Positions 49,110-58,710 are shown, counted from the first letter of the stretch. The stretch: DNA of 64,000 nucleotides from Aeromonas aquatica (GCF_000764655.1 NZ_JRGL01000010.1:20449-84448); one strand, 5' to 3'. Numbers and translations are program-made. The notes: generated by a model from the sequence alone, not told the origin.

Positions 49110-49270
49110 AGGGTTGCTCCTGACTACAACTGCTTAAAAAAGGCGGCTAGTTTAGCGCGCCTCATCCATAACAACCATAAGAACAAAACCTTGCCGTGAG
49201 GACTGCTTGGCCGGATTGGTCATAATAGGCGCAATCACGACGACTTCCGCGCAAATCTGTGGTCTGACAA

Positions 49271-49299
49271 CTGCCAGACTCCGTGCATTCGGGTATAAT
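49271..49299 (+). promoter_or_regulatory. cmk promoter
   Basis: TATAAT (49294-49299) is preceded after 17 bp by CTGCCA (49271-49276), four of six matches to TTGACA. The cmk start follows 73 bp later. Confidence 0.6.
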
Positions 49300-49371
49300 C
49301 GGCGCCCATTACCCCATCCCGGCAGGGATGTGTGCAACCCGTCAACATGCAGCGTGCGCAGGAGAAAAATT

Positions 49372-50064
49372 ATGCCCCAGATGGCCCCCATGATGACAAT
49401 CGATGGCCCGAGCGGTGCCGGCAAAGGCACTCTGTGCCAGTTGTTGGCGGAGAAACTGGGCTGGCACCTGCTCGACTCCGGCGCCATCTACCGGGTGTTG
49501 GCGCTGGCCGCCCTGCACCACGATGTCGAGCTTGACGCCGAGGCGGCGCTGGTGCCCCTGGCCGCGAATCTGGATGTGCAATTCCAGGTCGAGGGTGACC
49601 AGGTGAAGGTGGTGCTGGAAGGGGAGGATGTCTCCCGTACCATCCGCTCTCAGGAAGTGAGCGACGCCGCCAGCAAGATTGCGGTCTTCCCCCGGGTGCG
49701 CGAAGCCCTGCTGCGTCGTCAGCGCGCTTTTCGTCAGCAACCGGGTCTCATCGCCGATGGCCGCGACATGGGTACCGTGGTTTTTCCCGAGGCCGAGGTG
49801 AAGATTTTCCTCGACGCCAGCGCGGAAGAGCGGGCGCAGCGCCGCTATAAGCAGTTGCAAGATAAGGGCTTTGATGTTAACTTTGAGCGTCTTTTAACCG
49901 AGATTCGGGAACGTGATGATCGCGACAGAAATCGCGCCGTTGCCCCCCTGAAACCCGCAGAAGACGCGCTCGTCGTAGACTCAACGTCGATGACCATAGA
50001 CGAAGTGCTGGTGACGGTACTGGCCTATGCAGAGCAACAACTTGGTGATATCAGCGCAAGTTGA
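49372..50064 (+). CDS. cmk: Cytidylate kinase
   Basis: Phosphorylates CMP and dCMP with ATP. The 230 residues begin [20 protein letters not shown], where GPSGAGKGT is the P-loop. The start at 49372 is supported by AGGAG 7 bases upstream; the frame runs further upstream without such support. It precedes rpsA as in E. coli, with a 93-bp gap that may hold an rpsA promoter. Confidence 0.97.
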   Translation: MPQMAPMMTIDGPSGAGKGTLCQLLAEKLGWHLLDSGAIYRVLALAALHHDVELDAEAALVPLAANLDVQFQVEGDQVKVVLEGEDVSRTIRSQEVSDAASKIAVFPRVREALLRRQRAFRQQPGLIADGRDMGTVVFPEAEVKIFLDASAEERAQRRYKQLQDKGFDVNFERLLTEIRERDDRDRNRAVAPLKPAEDALVVDSTSMTIDEVLVTVLAYAEQQLGDISAS

Positions 50065-50157
50065 TGTCAGTCGTCTGCACCATGGATGGCGCAGATAATT
50101 TAAAACAACCCCGCTTGTGCCGGATTGCGAGTGGATGTTTCATTTGTGACACAAACA

Positions 50158-51828
50158 ATGATCGAATCTTTTGCTCAACTCTTTGAAGAGTCCCTGAACG
50201 CCGTTGAAACCCGTCAAGGTTCCATCGTCAAGGGTACCGTCGTTGCTATCGAGAACGGTTTTGTACTGGTTGACGCCGGTCTGAAATCCGAGTCTGCCAT
50301 CCCTGCTGAAGAGTTCAAGAACGCCCTGGGCGAGCTGGAAATCAATGTAGGCGACACCGTTGACGTGGCTCTGGACTCTATCGAAGATGGTTTCGGCGAA
50401 ACCAAGCTGTCCCGCGAAAAAGCCAAGCGCCACGAAGCCTGGCTGCAGCTTGAGAAGGCATACGAAGAGCAAGCTACCGTTATCGGTATCATCAACGGCA
50501 AGGTCAAGGGTGGTTTCACCGTTGAGCTGAACGGCATCCGTGCCTTCCTGCCGGGTTCTCTGGTTGACGTGCGTCCGATCCGTGACACCGCTCACCTGGA
50601 AAACAAAGAACTCGAGTTCAAAGTCATCAAGCTGGACCAGAAGCGCAACAACGTTGTGGTTTCCCGTCGTGCCGTGATCGAAACCGAGAACACCTCCGAG
50701 CGCGAAAGCCTGCTGGCCAACCTGCAAGAAGGTCAAGAAGTTAAGGGTATCGTCAAGAACCTGACCGACTACGGTGCATTCGTAGATCTGGGTGGTGTTG
50801 ACGGCCTGCTGCACATCACCGACATGGCGTGGAAGCGCGTTAAGCATCCTTCCGAAATCGTCAACGTTGGCGACGAGATCGCTGTCAAGGTTCTGAAGTT
50901 CGACCGCGAGCGTACCCGTGTATCCCTGGGTCTGAAGCAGCTGGGCGAAGATCCCTGGGTTGCTATCGCCAAGCGTTACCCGGAGACCACCCGTCTGTCT
51001 GGCCGCGTGACCAACCTGACCGACTACGGCTGCTTCGTTGAAATCGAAGAAGGCGTGGAAGGCCTAGTACACGTATCCGAGATGGATTGGACCAACAAGA
51101 ACATCCACCCGTCCAAGGTTGTTAACGTTGGCGACGTGGTTGACGTGATGGTTCTGGACATCGACGAAGAGCGTCGTCGTATCTCCCTGGGTCTGAAGCA
51201 GTGCAAATCCAACCCGTGGCAGCTGTTTGCCGAAACTCACGCCAAGGGCGACCGTGTTTCCGGCAAGATCAAGTCCATCACTGACTTCGGTATCTTCATC
51301 GGTCTGGATGGCGGCATCGACGGCCTGGTTCACCTGTCTGACATCTCCTGGAACAACCAGGGCGAAGAAGCCGTGCGTGAATTCAAGAAGGGCGACGAGA
51401 TCGAAGCCGTTGTTCTGCAAGTGGACCCGGAGCGCGAGCGCATCTCCCTGGGTGTCAAGCAGATCGAAGAAGACCCGTTCAATAAGTACCTGTCTGATAA
51501 CAAGAAAGGTGCTATCGTGAAGGGTAAGGTTACCGAGGTTGATGCCAAGGGTGCCGTGATCGAACTGGCTGATGGCGTAGAAGGCTACCTGCGTGCCTCC
51601 GACGCTGCTCGTGACCGTGTAGAAGACGCCACTCTGGTGCTGTCTGTTGGTGACGAAGTTGAAGCTAAATTCATGGGCGTTGATCGTAAGAACCGCACCG
51701 TAAGCCTGTCTGTCCGTGCTAAGGACGAAGCTGACGAGCGTGTTGCTATCGATAGCCTGAACCAACAAGAAGAAGTTGTGTTCAGCAATGCTATGATGGA
51801 AGCGTTCAAAGCCGCCAAGGGTGAGTAA
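50158..51828 (+). CDS. rpsA: 30S ribosomal protein S1
   Basis: S1 is the large RNA-binding ribosomal protein that helps mRNA dock on the 30S subunit. Its 556 residues form six S1 (OB-fold) repeats, with recurrent patterns such as [19 protein letters not shown] and [19 protein letters not shown]. The start [13 protein letters not shown] aligns with E. coli. There is no clear Shine-Dalgarno, as in E. coli, where S1 represses its own translation. Codon use is highly biased, as expected for a highly expressed gene. Confidence 0.98.
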   Translation: MIESFAQLFEESLNAVETRQGSIVKGTVVAIENGFVLVDAGLKSESAIPAEEFKNALGELEINVGDTVDVALDSIEDGFGETKLSREKAKRHEAWLQLEKAYEEQATVIGIINGKVKGGFTVELNGIRAFLPGSLVDVRPIRDTAHLENKELEFKVIKLDQKRNNVVVSRRAVIETENTSERESLLANLQEGQEVKGIVKNLTDYGAFVDLGGVDGLLHITDMAWKRVKHPSEIVNVGDEIAVKVLKFDRERTRVSLGLKQLGEDPWVAIAKRYPETTRLSGRVTNLTDYGCFVEIEEGVEGLVHVSEMDWTNKNIHPSKVVNVGDVVDVMVLDIDEERRRISLGLKQCKSNPWQLFAETHAKGDRVSGKIKSITDFGIFIGLDGGIDGLVHLSDISWNNQGEEAVREFKKGDEIEAVVLQVDPERERISLGVKQIEEDPFNKYLSDNKKGAIVKGKVTEVDAKGAVIELADGVEGYLRASDAARDRVEDATLVLSVGDEVEAKFMGVDRKNRTVSLSVRAKDEADERVAIDSLNQQEEVVFSNAMMEAFKAAKGE

Positions 51829-51841
51829 TCCTTGATGCAAG

Positions 51842-51870
51842 AAAAGGGCGGCTTTACGCCGCCCTTTTTT
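51842..51870 (+). terminator. rpsA terminator
   Basis: AAAAGGGCGGC pairs with GCCGCCCTTTT around TTTAC, ending in T-run. It lies 14 bp after the rpsA stop. Confidence 0.93.
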
Positions 51871-51920
51871 ATCTTGGCAAAATGAATATTGCATGTGATC
51901 GGGGAAGGAGATTTAACCTT

Positions 51921-52205
51921 ATGACCAAATCAGATCTCATCGAAAAATTGGCTGCCAACCGCATGCATATGCCGGCCAAAGATGTCGAAGCCGCCATCAA
52001 GGAGATCCTTGAGCAGATGGCGTCGACCTTGCAAAACGGCGACAGGATTGAAATCCGAGGATTTGGAAGTTTTTCACTGCACTATCGTGCCCCCCGAGTG
52101 GGTCGCAACCCCAAGACCGGGGACAAGGTTGAACTGACCGGGAAATATGTCCCTCACTTCAAGCCGGGTAAAGAGTTACGCGAGCGCGTGAACATCATCG
52201 AATAA
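51921..52205 (+). CDS. ihfB: Integration host factor beta subunit
   Basis: IHF-beta, with IHF-alpha, bends DNA at specific sites. The protein has 94 residues. The DNA-binding arm is [13 protein letters not shown], with the Pro that intercalates into DNA. It starts [20 protein letters not shown] lies 10 bases upstream. It follows rpsA as in E. coli. Confidence 0.98.
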   Translation: MTKSDLIEKLAANRMHMPAKDVEAAIKEILEQMASTLQNGDRIEIRGFGSFSLHYRAPRVGRNPKTGDKVELTGKYVPHFKPGKELRERVNIIE

Positions 52206-52215
52206 TGCAGAAAAT

Positions 52216-52239
52216 GGCATACCTGGGTATGCCTTTTTT
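52216..52239 (+). terminator. ihfB terminator
   Basis: GGCATACC and GGTATGCC form an 8-bp stem, followed by TTTTTTA. It is 10 bp after the ihfB stop. Confidence 0.88.
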
Positions 52240-52361
52240 ATTTTTGCGACATTGGTTACGCCAATTGTCGGGTTTATCAAAGTCTTTTCCCATTCGCTCT
52301 AGAGTCTGCCGATGATTTTAAGGATAATCGGTCTCTCATTAGCTACAGACAGGGAGCTCTT

Positions 52362-52646
52362 ATGAAGCGTATCTTGGCCCTCATCCCATTGGTGCTGGTG
52401 TTTGTGCTGACCCTCGCCATAGGTTCACAAAACGGCCAGCAGGTGCAGTTCAATTATCTGATAGCACAAGGTGAGTTCTCGCTCTCCATGCTGCTGGGAT
52501 TCTTCTTCGCCGGCGGATTCTTGCTGGGATGGCTGGTATTCGGTCTGCTCTTCCTGCGCCTCAAGCTGCAAAATCGCACTCTCAGTCGCACCATGCGTCG
52601 TCAATCCCGCGAGTTGGAGCTGGCCCGGTCGGCTACCAAGGAATAA
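52362..52646 (+). CDS. lapA: LapA, lipopolysaccharide assembly protein A
   Basis: A small inner-membrane protein (94 residues) with two helices (LALIPLVLVFVLTLAIGS and LGFFFAGGFLLGWLVFGLL) and a basic coiled-coil tail (RTMRRQSRELELARS). It sits 9 bp before lapB. LapA/LapB act on LPS synthesis through LpxC turnover in E. coli. Confidence 0.95.
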   Translation: MKRILALIPLVLVFVLTLAIGSQNGQQVQFNYLIAQGEFSLSMLLGFFFAGGFLLGWLVFGLLFLRLKLQNRTLSRTMRRQSRELELARSATKE

Positions 52647-52655
52647 TGTCCCTCG

Positions 52656-53822
52656 ATGCTTGAACTGCTTTTCCTGCTGTTGCCAATTGCCGCTGGTTAT
52701 GGTTGGTACATGGGACGCAGGAGTGTTCGCCAGGACACCCAGCAACAGAGTAACCAGTTTTCCCGCCAGTATGTGGCGGGCCTCAACTATTTGCTGTCTG
52801 ACGAGTCGGACAAGGCGGTGGATCTCTTCATCCAGCTGCTGGAAGTCGACAGCGACACCATCGAAACGCACCTCTCCCTCGGCAATCTGTTTCGTCAGCG
52901 TGGCGAGGTCGATCGCGCCATCAAGATCCACCAGAACCTCGTTACCCGCCAGCTGACCCGGGAGCAACGTCAACTTGCGCTGCAGGAGCTGGCCCGCGAT
53001 TTTCTTGCGGCCGGGTTGCTGGACAGGGCCGAGGCCATCTGGAACGAGCTGTGCGAGGACGGTGATTACGAGGAGACGGCGCTGGCGCAACTGCTCGTCA
53101 TCCATCAACAGCTGCGTGACTGGGACAAGGCCATCGAGGTCGCCGTGCGTCTGCAGAAGTTCCAGGGCAAGAAGCTGGCCGATCCCATCTCCCACTTCTA
53201 TTGCGAGCAGGCTGAGAGTGCCCTGCGTGACGGGGACTTGGCCACTGGGCGTACCCGCCTGAAACGGGCGCTCAGCGTCAATCCTGCCTGCGCTCGCGCC
53301 AGCCTGCGTCTGGCCGAACTCACCATGGAGGAGGGCAAGTTCGAGGAGGCCAGCAAGGATCTGTTGCGGGTGTTCGAGCAGGACATGGATTTTGCCTCCG
53401 AAGCCATGCCGAAATTATTGGTCTGCTATCAACAGATGGGGCGCAGCCAGGAGCTGATCCCGCTGCTGGAGAAGGCGGTGGAGGATCATGCCGGTGTCAG
53501 CGTGACCTTGGCCCTGGCCAATCTGGTGGAGGCGCGTGACGGCCTGAACCAGGCCCGTGCGCTGGTGCTGCGCCAGCTGCGCCGCCACCCGTCCATGAAG
53601 GGGTTCTATCAGCTGGTCGGCTTCCAGCTGGCCAGCGCCGAAGAGGGTCCCGCCAAGGAGAGCCTGGAGCTGCTGCAGCAGCTGGTTGGCGAGCAGATCA
53701 AGATAAAATCGACCCACAAGTGCCGTCAGTGTGGCTTCGCCACCCATTCGCTGTTCTGGCAGTGCCCCTCCTGCCGTCAATGGGGCACCATCAAACCCAT
53801 TCGTGGCCTCGACGGCGAATAG
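52656..53822 (+). CDS. lapB: LapB (YciM), LpxC-degradation adaptor
   Basis: LapB links LpxC to FtsH to control LPS synthesis. The 388 residues have an N-terminal membrane anchor (MLELLFLLLPIAAGYGWYMG), a run of TPR repeats (about 60-340), and a C-terminal rubredoxin-like zinc domain with CRQCGF and CPSCRQWG. These two CxxC pairs are intact. It follows lapA by 9 bp, and pyrF follows after 100 bp. Confidence 0.96.
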   Translation: MLELLFLLLPIAAGYGWYMGRRSVRQDTQQQSNQFSRQYVAGLNYLLSDESDKAVDLFIQLLEVDSDTIETHLSLGNLFRQRGEVDRAIKIHQNLVTRQLTREQRQLALQELARDFLAAGLLDRAEAIWNELCEDGDYEETALAQLLVIHQQLRDWDKAIEVAVRLQKFQGKKLADPISHFYCEQAESALRDGDLATGRTRLKRALSVNPACARASLRLAELTMEEGKFEEASKDLLRVFEQDMDFASEAMPKLLVCYQQMGRSQELIPLLEKAVEDHAGVSVTLALANLVEARDGLNQARALVLRQLRRHPSMKGFYQLVGFQLASAEEGPAKESLELLQQLVGEQIKIKSTHKCRQCGFATHSLFWQCPSCRQWGTIKPIRGLDGE

Positions 53823-53922
53823 CCGCTCATGAGCCGTGACGCTTGAATCTCGCGGGGCTCGACCGGGTGCCAGCAGGCGAAGCCCGGGGCGGGCCCTGAA
53901 ATACCAACCCATAGGAAGTGAC

Positions 53923-54621
53923 ATGCAAGATCCCAAAGTACTGGTTGCGCTCGATTATCAGCACGAGGCCGATGCCTTCGCCTTCATAGAGCAGATCTCC
54001 CCGGCCCAATGCCGCCTCAAGGTGGGCAAGGAGATGTTTACCCTGTTTGGCCCCCAATTCGTGCGCCAGCTGGTGGCCAAGGGCTTCGATGTCTTCCTGG
54101 ATCTGAAGTTTCACGACATCCCCAACACCGTTGCCAAGGCCGTGGCGGCCAGTGCCGAGCTCGGGGTCTGGATGGTCAACGTACACGCCAGCGGCGGCGA
54201 GCGCATGATGCGGGCCGCCAGGGAGGCGCTCGTCCCCTATGGTGACAAGGCCCCCCTGCTGATCGCCGTGACGGTGCTGACCAGCATGGAGCAATCCGAC
54301 ATGGCGCCGCTGGGTCTCAGCGTCGGCCCGGCCGAACAGGTGATCCGGCTGGCCAAGCTGACCAAGGAAGCGGGGTTGGATGGGGTGGTCTGCTCCGCCG
54401 AGGAGGCCCGTGAGCTCAAAGCCTTGCTTGGGACTGACTTCAAGCTGGTGACGCCGGGCATTCGTCCGACCGGCGCGGCGGCAGGGGATCAGCGCCGGGT
54501 CATGACACCGCGGGCGGCGGTGGAGGCGGGGGCAGACTATCTGGTGATCGGTCGTCCCATCACCCAGGCCGTCGATCCGGCCGCCATGCTGACCAGCATC
54601 AACACCGAGCTGAATGGCTAG
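53923..54621 (+). CDS. pyrF: Orotidine 5'-phosphate decarboxylase
   Basis: Catalyses the last step of UMP synthesis by decarboxylating OMP. The 232 residues form a TIM barrel. The catalytic Asp-Lys-Asp set is in [11 protein letters not shown], and the phosphate loop is at TPGIRP. The start at 53923 is supported by AGGAAG; the frame runs further upstream. It follows lapAB as in E. coli and ends before a strong bidirectional hairpin. Confidence 0.97.
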   Translation: MQDPKVLVALDYQHEADAFAFIEQISPAQCRLKVGKEMFTLFGPQFVRQLVAKGFDVFLDLKFHDIPNTVAKAVAASAELGVWMVNVHASGGERMMRAAREALVPYGDKAPLLIAVTVLTSMEQSDMAPLGLSVGPAEQVIRLAKLTKEAGLDGVVCSAEEARELKALLGTDFKLVTPGIRPTGAAAGDQRRVMTPRAAVEAGADYLVIGRPITQAVDPAAMLTSINTELNG

Positions 54622-54635
54622 CGTATAGCGCCCAC

Positions 54636-54675
54636 ATGCAACAGGCCGGATCCTGGATCCGGCCTGTTGCATTTC
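54636..54675. terminator. Bidirectional terminator after pyrF and rrtA
   Basis: 54636-54653 and 54655-54672 are exact reverse complements (18 bases each), with the innermost GGATCC bases necessarily open in the folded form. It is flanked by TTTC. It lies between converging pyrF and rhombosortase. Confidence 0.85.
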
Positions 54676-54690
54676 ACGCCCTCATCGGCT

Positions 54691-55269
54691 TCAAGACTTG
54701 AGAGGTTGAGTCCCCAGGCTGAGGGGCAAGAGGCCGAGCAACAGGCCGGCCACCGAGCCGATGAGGTGTGATTCGATGTGTACCCTGGCGCCGATAAGCG
54801 CGGCCACCGGACTCTCTCCCGCGCTGTAAAAATCCAGCCCCAGCTTGATGACAATGCCCAGCAGCATCAGCCAGCCGGAATGGCGGCGATGGCGAATATC
54901 CTGCACCGCGCCCCACACGAACAGGCCATGCAAGGCGCCGGACAACCCCATGTACCACTGGGTCTGCGGGCACCACCACCAGATGCCGAGGCCGACGGCC
55001 GTGCTCAGCAGTAGCAGCAGAGCGGGCAAGTGCCAGCCGGTGAGATATTCACGAAACAGGCTGTAGAGCACCGCCAGCCCGCTCAGGTTGAGCAGCAGGT
55101 GCCATAAATTGGTATGGGCCAGATTGCCTGTTATGATGCGCCACCCTTCGCCCTGGGCTATCAGGGTACGATCGAAGGAGAGCAGGTGATTTGGTACTGT
55201 GAAGAAGAGCAAGGCAGTGACGAGCGAAAGCGTGATGACCCAGAGCAACCCCGATTTTTCTGACAACAT
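54691..55269 (-). CDS. rrtA: Rhombosortase
   Basis: A rhomboid-type intramembrane serine protease (192 residues) of the rhombosortase branch, which processes GlyGly-CTERM proteins for surface release. The catalytic Ser is in GLSGALHGLF and the His in ESHLIGSVAG; the early motif GNLAHTNLWHLLLNLSG is typical. About six helices are seen. No GlyGly-CTERM substrate gene is in this window. The start is taken at 55269; a TTG at 55287 is possible. It shares the CATG at 55267-55270 with the divergent DTW gene. Confidence 0.88.
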   Translation of the reverse strand: MLSEKSGLLWVITLSLVTALLFFTVPNHLLSFDRTLIAQGEGWRIITGNLAHTNLWHLLLNLSGLAVLYSLFREYLTGWHLPALLLLLSTAVGLGIWWWCPQTQWYMGLSGALHGLFVWGAVQDIRHRRHSGWLMLLGIVIKLGLDFYSAGESPVAALIGARVHIESHLIGSVAGLLLGLLPLSLGTQPLKS

Positions 55270-55879
55270 GAAACGGCCCAACGACAAAGAGAGCCGTTAC
55301 TGTACACGCTGCACCCGAGCCCTCAAAGCCTGCCTGTGTGATTATATTCAGCAGGTGACCCATCTTGCCCCGCTCCACATTCTGCAGCATCCGACCGAGG
55401 TGGCTCACCCCAAGGGGACGGCCGCCTTGCTGGCCGCCTCTCTCAGCCAGGCCCGCATTCATGTGGGAGAGAGCTTCGCCGAGGCCGACTGGCTCAATGC
55501 CCTGCTCGGCGACCCCGGGGTGCAATGTTGTCTGCTGTGGCCAGACGATCAGGCCCTGACACTGGCGCAGGTACGCGAGGGCTGCGGGCAAGCCAAAGAG
55601 GTGCATTTCATCCTGCTCGATGGCACCTGGCGCAAGGCCTACCGCATGTTGCACAGCAACCCGGCCTTGCTGCGGCTGCCGAGGATCAAACTCGGCGCCA
55701 TTCCGGGGCAATATTCCATTCGCAAGAAGCCGTTTCCCGAGGCCCTGTCGACCCTGGAGGCGGGCTACCATCTGTTATCCCAGTGGGAGGGAGGGCCCGA
55801 GCGCTTCGCCCCGCTGATGAGCCTCTTTACCCATTTAAACCGGCAGTGGCATGACTTTGCCCAGGGCCGCCGTACTTAA
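55268..55879 (+). CDS. DTW-domain tRNA aminocarboxypropyltransferase
   Basis: DTW-domain proteins add an aminocarboxypropyl group to uridine in tRNA (acp3U, as E. coli TapT). The family motif is DGTW in ILLDGTWRKAYRML, and a CxxC-type set at the N terminus (YCTRC, then CLC) may bind zinc. With start at 55268 it has 203 residues; ATG at 55235 adds 11 residues. The start region overlaps that of rrtA on the opposite strand. Confidence 0.82.
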   Translation: MKRPNDKESRYCTRCTRALKACLCDYIQQVTHLAPLHILQHPTEVAHPKGTAALLAASLSQARIHVGESFAEADWLNALLGDPGVQCCLLWPDDQALTLAQVREGCGQAKEVHFILLDGTWRKAYRMLHSNPALLRLPRIKLGAIPGQYSIRKKPFPEALSTLEAGYHLLSQWEGGPERFAPLMSLFTHLNRQWHDFAQGRRT

Positions 55880-55887
55880 CACCGCGT

Positions 55888-55929
55888 ATTTAGAGTCGAG
55901 CATTTAGAACCGCTTATTTAGAACCGAGA
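55888..55929. repeat. 14-bp tandem repeat, three copies, ahead of queC
   Basis: Three units beginning ATTTAGA: ATTTAGAGTCGAGC, ATTTAGAACCGCTT and ATTTAGAACCGAGA. They fill the gap between the DTW gene and the queC ribosome binding site (AAGGAG at 55931). Confidence 0.85.
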
Positions 55930-55944
55930 GAAGGAGTGAACAAC

Positions 55945-56634
55945 GTGAAAAAAGCCGTCGTGGTATTCAGTGGAGGTCAGGACAGCACCACCTGTCTGGT
56001 GCAGGCACAGGCCCGCTATGACGAAGTGCACGCCATCACCTTCGACTACGGTCAGCGCCATCGCGAGGAGATAGACACGGCTCGCCGCCTGGCCAGTCAG
56101 TTTGGCATCAAGGCCCACAAGGTGATGGACGTGAGCATGCTGGGTGAGCTCGCCATCTCGGCCCTGACCCGTGACGAGATCCCGGTCAGCGGCGAGCTGC
56201 AGGACAACGGCCTGCCCAATACCTTCGTGCCGGGCCGCAACATCTTGTTCCTGACTCTGGCCGCCATCTATGCCTATCAGGTCGGTGCCGAGGCGGTGAT
56301 CACCGGGGTGTGCGAGACCGATTTCTCCGGCTATCCCGATTGCCGCGACGAGTTCGTCAAGGCGCTCAATCAGGCAGTCTCCCTGGGCCTGGATCGCGGC
56401 ATTCGTTTCGAGACCCCGCTGATGTGGCTCGACAAGGCCGAAACCTGGGCACTGGCGGATCACTATGGTCAGCTCGACACCGTGCGACAGCAGACACTCA
56501 CCTGCTATAACGGCATTCAGGGCGATGGTTGCGGCACTTGCCCCGCCTGCGCGTTGCGCAGTCGTGGCCTGAACCAGTATCTGGCCGACAGGGTTGGCGT
56601 CATGGCGCGCCTGCACAAGAAAACCGGATTGTGA
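55945..56634 (+). CDS. queC: 7-cyano-7-deazaguanine synthase
   Basis: QueC uses ATP and ammonia to make preQ0, the precursor of queuosine in tRNA. The protein has 229 residues. The PP-loop SGGQDSTT lies near residues 9-16, and the C-terminal zinc Cys set is [13 protein letters not shown]. The start is GTG at 55945: AAGGAG lies 8 bases before it, and an upstream GTG (55936) overlaps that signal. It lies just upstream of queE. Confidence 0.96.
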   Translation: MKKAVVVFSGGQDSTTCLVQAQARYDEVHAITFDYGQRHREEIDTARRLASQFGIKAHKVMDVSMLGELAISALTRDEIPVSGELQDNGLPNTFVPGRNILFLTLAAIYAYQVGAEAVITGVCETDFSGYPDCRDEFVKALNQAVSLGLDRGIRFETPLMWLDKAETWALADHYGQLDTVRQQTLTCYNGIQGDGCGTCPACALRSRGLNQYLADRVGVMARLHKKTGL

Positions 56635-56659
56635 GTCTTGCCGCTGTTTGGGGTATAAT
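56629..56659 (+). promoter_or_regulatory. Possible queE promoter
   Basis: TATAAT (56654-56659) is a perfect -10 box 30 bp before queE. The best -35 is TTGTGA (56629-56634) with a long 19-bp spacer, overlapping the queC stop. Confidence 0.4.
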
Positions 56660-56689
56660 CCGCGCCTTTTGCAACAAGTCGTGACCAGC

Positions 56690-57361
56690 ATGCACTACCC
56701 AATCAACGAGATCTTCCAGACCATCCAGGGGGAGGGGGTCTTCACCGGCCTGCCCGCCATCTTCGTTCGCCTGCAAGGCTGCCCGGTGGGCTGTCCCTGG
56801 TGCGATACCCGCCACACCTGGGTGGTGGATCCGGCCCGTGAGGTAGACAGCAAGGAGGTGCTCGATCGTTCCAACGAGTCCGATGGCTGGAGCAAGATGA
56901 GCACGGACGAGATCCTGGGGAGCTTCGAGACCCTGGGCTACCGGGCTCGCCATGTGGTGTTAACCGGTGGCGAGCCCTGCCTCTACGATCTCACCGAGCT
57001 CTCGACGGCGCTGGTGACGGCGGGTTTCCAGGTCCAGATCGAGACCAGCGGCACCAGCGAGATCCAGACCCACGACAGCACCTGGGTCACCGTCTCGCCG
57101 AAGATCGGGATGAAAGGGGGCTTGCCGGTGCTGCGCTCGGCCCTCGAGCGGGCCAACGAGATCAAGCATCCGGTGGCGACCGAGCACCACATCGAGGAGC
57201 TCGACGTCTTGCTGGCGACGGCTGAATTACGCAAAGACGTGGTCATCGCGCTGCAACCCATCAGCCAGAAGCCCAGGGCCACCGAGCTGGCCATGGTAAC
57301 CTGTATCGCCCGTAATTGGCGGCTCTCCATCCAGACCCATAAATATCTGAATATCGATTAA
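56690..57361 (+). CDS. queE: 7-carboxy-7-deazaguanine synthase
   Basis: A radical-SAM enzyme forming the deazaguanine core of queuosine precursors. The Fe-S cysteines are in CPVGCPWC (CX3CX2C). The 223 residues begin MHYPINEIFQTIQGEG; GTG at 56681 is an alternative start. TGGEPCLYD contains the SAM-side GGE motif. It follows queC by 55 bp; queD and queF are not in the window. Confidence 0.96.
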   Translation: MHYPINEIFQTIQGEGVFTGLPAIFVRLQGCPVGCPWCDTRHTWVVDPAREVDSKEVLDRSNESDGWSKMSTDEILGSFETLGYRARHVVLTGGEPCLYDLTELSTALVTAGFQVQIETSGTSEIQTHDSTWVTVSPKIGMKGGLPVLRSALERANEIKHPVATEHHIEELDVLLATAELRKDVVIALQPISQKPRATELAMVTCIARNWRLSIQTHKYLNID

Positions 57362-57362
57362 G

Positions 57363-57593
57363 ATGGACAATCTATCGGATGAGCGGGTATTGCTTAGCCT
57401 GGCGGGCAAGATGCCCTACGGTAAATATCGGGGGCGACGCATCATCGATATTCCCGAGCCCTATCTGGTATGGATGGCGCGCAGCGGTTTTCCGGCTGGC
57501 GCGCTGGGCCAAACCTTGGCACTGGCGTACGAGATAAAACTCAACGGACTCGAGTCCATGATTATTCCCATTATTAACAGGATGTCAGTATGA
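57363..57593 (+). CDS. DUF3820 family protein
   Basis: A 76-residue protein of the DUF3820 type (annotated in Pseudomonas as a quorum-sensing-regulated factor). The core KMPYGKYRGRRIIDIPEPYL is diagnostic. It starts 1 bp after the queE stop and overlaps the next gene by 4 bp, so it sits in the same transcript. Its biochemical role is unknown. Confidence 0.85.
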   Translation: MDNLSDERVLLSLAGKMPYGKYRGRRIIDIPEPYLVWMARSGFPAGALGQTLALAYEIKLNGLESMIIPIINRMSV

Positions 57594-58153
57594 GAATATA
57601 TACCCGGCAGGGCGACAAGGGACTCACCCGACTGGCCGATGGCAGTCAGCTTGCCAAGGATGACAGGCGCGTCGAGACCTACGGTGCCATCGATGAGTTA
57701 AATTCCCAGATAGGTCTGCTGATGGCCGAAATACCGGTGCAGGAGACGGGATTATTGGCCGAGTTGATATTGTTGCAGCAGGAGCTGTTTGATTTGGGCG
57801 GTGAACTGGCCTTTTCCAGCGAGGCGCAAAATGCGGCCCTGTGGCAGGTCAATGAAAGCTGGACACTGCGACTCGAACAACAGATTGATGCCTATAGCGC
57901 CCAGTTGCCGGTATTGCGTAATTTCATCTTGCCGAGCGGCTCCCGGGCGGCGGCACAGGCTCATGTGGTGCGCACCCTGACCCGTCGCTGCGAGCGTCTG
58001 CTGCTGGGCTTGAGCCGCGTCGAGCAGGTCAACCCGGCTGTCTTGCCCTATCTGAACCGGCTGAGTGACTGGTTCTTCACGGTGGCGAGATACCTGCTGG
58101 TGTGCACCAACACCCCCGAGGTGCTCTGGGTCAAGGCCGCCGATCGGGGCTGA
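57590..58153 (+). CDS. PduO-type cob(I)alamin adenosyltransferase
   Basis: Converts cobalamin to adenosylcobalamin with ATP. The 187 residues show the PduO family signatures RIYTRQGDKGLT (ATP site, N terminus), VRTLTRRCERLL and YLNRLSDWFFTVAR. It overlaps DUF3820 by 4 bp. No other cobalamin genes are adjacent. Confidence 0.93.
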   Translation: MRIYTRQGDKGLTRLADGSQLAKDDRRVETYGAIDELNSQIGLLMAEIPVQETGLLAELILLQQELFDLGGELAFSSEAQNAALWQVNESWTLRLEQQIDAYSAQLPVLRNFILPSGSRAAAQAHVVRTLTRRCERLLLGLSRVEQVNPAVLPYLNRLSDWFFTVARYLLVCTNTPEVLWVKAADRG

Positions 58154-58174
58154 GCACCGTCACACGGATAATAA

Positions 58175-58203
58175 AAAACCTCGCCAGTGCGAGGTTTTTT
58201 ATT
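58175..58203. terminator. Bidirectional terminator
   Basis: AACCTCGC and GCGAGGTT form the stem around CAGT, with A- and T-runs on either side. It ends the adenosyltransferase gene (+) and the H-NS-like gene (-). Confidence 0.92.
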
Positions 58204-58220
58204 TGGCCAACATCGGGAAA

Positions 58221-58625
58221 TTAGATGGCAAATTCTTCCACGGATTTACCTTCGGCCACGGCCTTGGCAATGGTGGAGGGCATGCGACCCTGACCGGTCC
58301 AGGTCTTTTCCACGCCATCGTCCAGATAACGATATTTGGCGGGGCGGGGGGCGCGTTTGCCTTTGCTGGCCTTGGGGCTGTCGACGGCAACTGTGCCCAC
58401 CAATTCGGACGGATCAATACCCGCAGCCTTCAGCATTTCGGCATATTCGGCAATTTTCTTCTGATGCTCTTCGCGCGCCTGACGATCGGCGGATTCATCC
58501 TGTTGGCGTTCGGTGACGATAGCGGTGAATTTTTCCAGACCCTCTTCCAGTTGTTCCAGGGTCAGCTCACGGCAGACAGCTCGCAGGCTGCGGATATTCA
58601 GCAGTACTTTCAAAAATTCGTTCAT
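58221..58625 (-). CDS. hns: H-NS family nucleoid protein
   Basis: H-NS binds AT-rich DNA, compacts the nucleoid and silences foreign genes. The 134 residues have an N-terminal oligomerising helix region (NEFLKVLLNIRSLRAVCREL), a coiled coil, a linker rich in Lys/Pro, and the C-terminal DNA-binding motif TWTGQGRMP. The start at 58625 gives MNEFLKVLLN. The upstream region is unusually AT-rich and holds a palindrome, which could allow autoregulation. Confidence 0.94.
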   Translation of the reverse strand: MNEFLKVLLNIRSLRAVCRELTLEQLEEGLEKFTAIVTERQQDESADRQAREEHQKKIAEYAEMLKAAGIDPSELVGTVAVDSPKASKGKRAPRPAKYRYLDDGVEKTWTGQGRMPSTIAKAVAEGKSVEEFAI

Positions 58626-58676
58626 ATTGGCTACCACGCGAGAAAATATTAAAGAGACAGGATGGTTTTTCGATAA

Positions 58677-58704
58677 TTTATAGGGTGGTTCGGCATCAAG
58701 TCAA
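58677..58704 (-). promoter_or_regulatory. hns promoter
   Basis: On the - strand TTGACT (58699-58704), 16-bp spacer, TATAAA (58677-58682), about 52 bp before the start codon. Confidence 0.65.
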
Positions 58705-58710
58705 GCACGG

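Noticed and set aside
55880..55944. preQ1 riboswitch ahead of queC
   Set aside because: The leader consists of 14-bp repeats and lacks the hairpin and A-rich tail of known preQ1 riboswitches.
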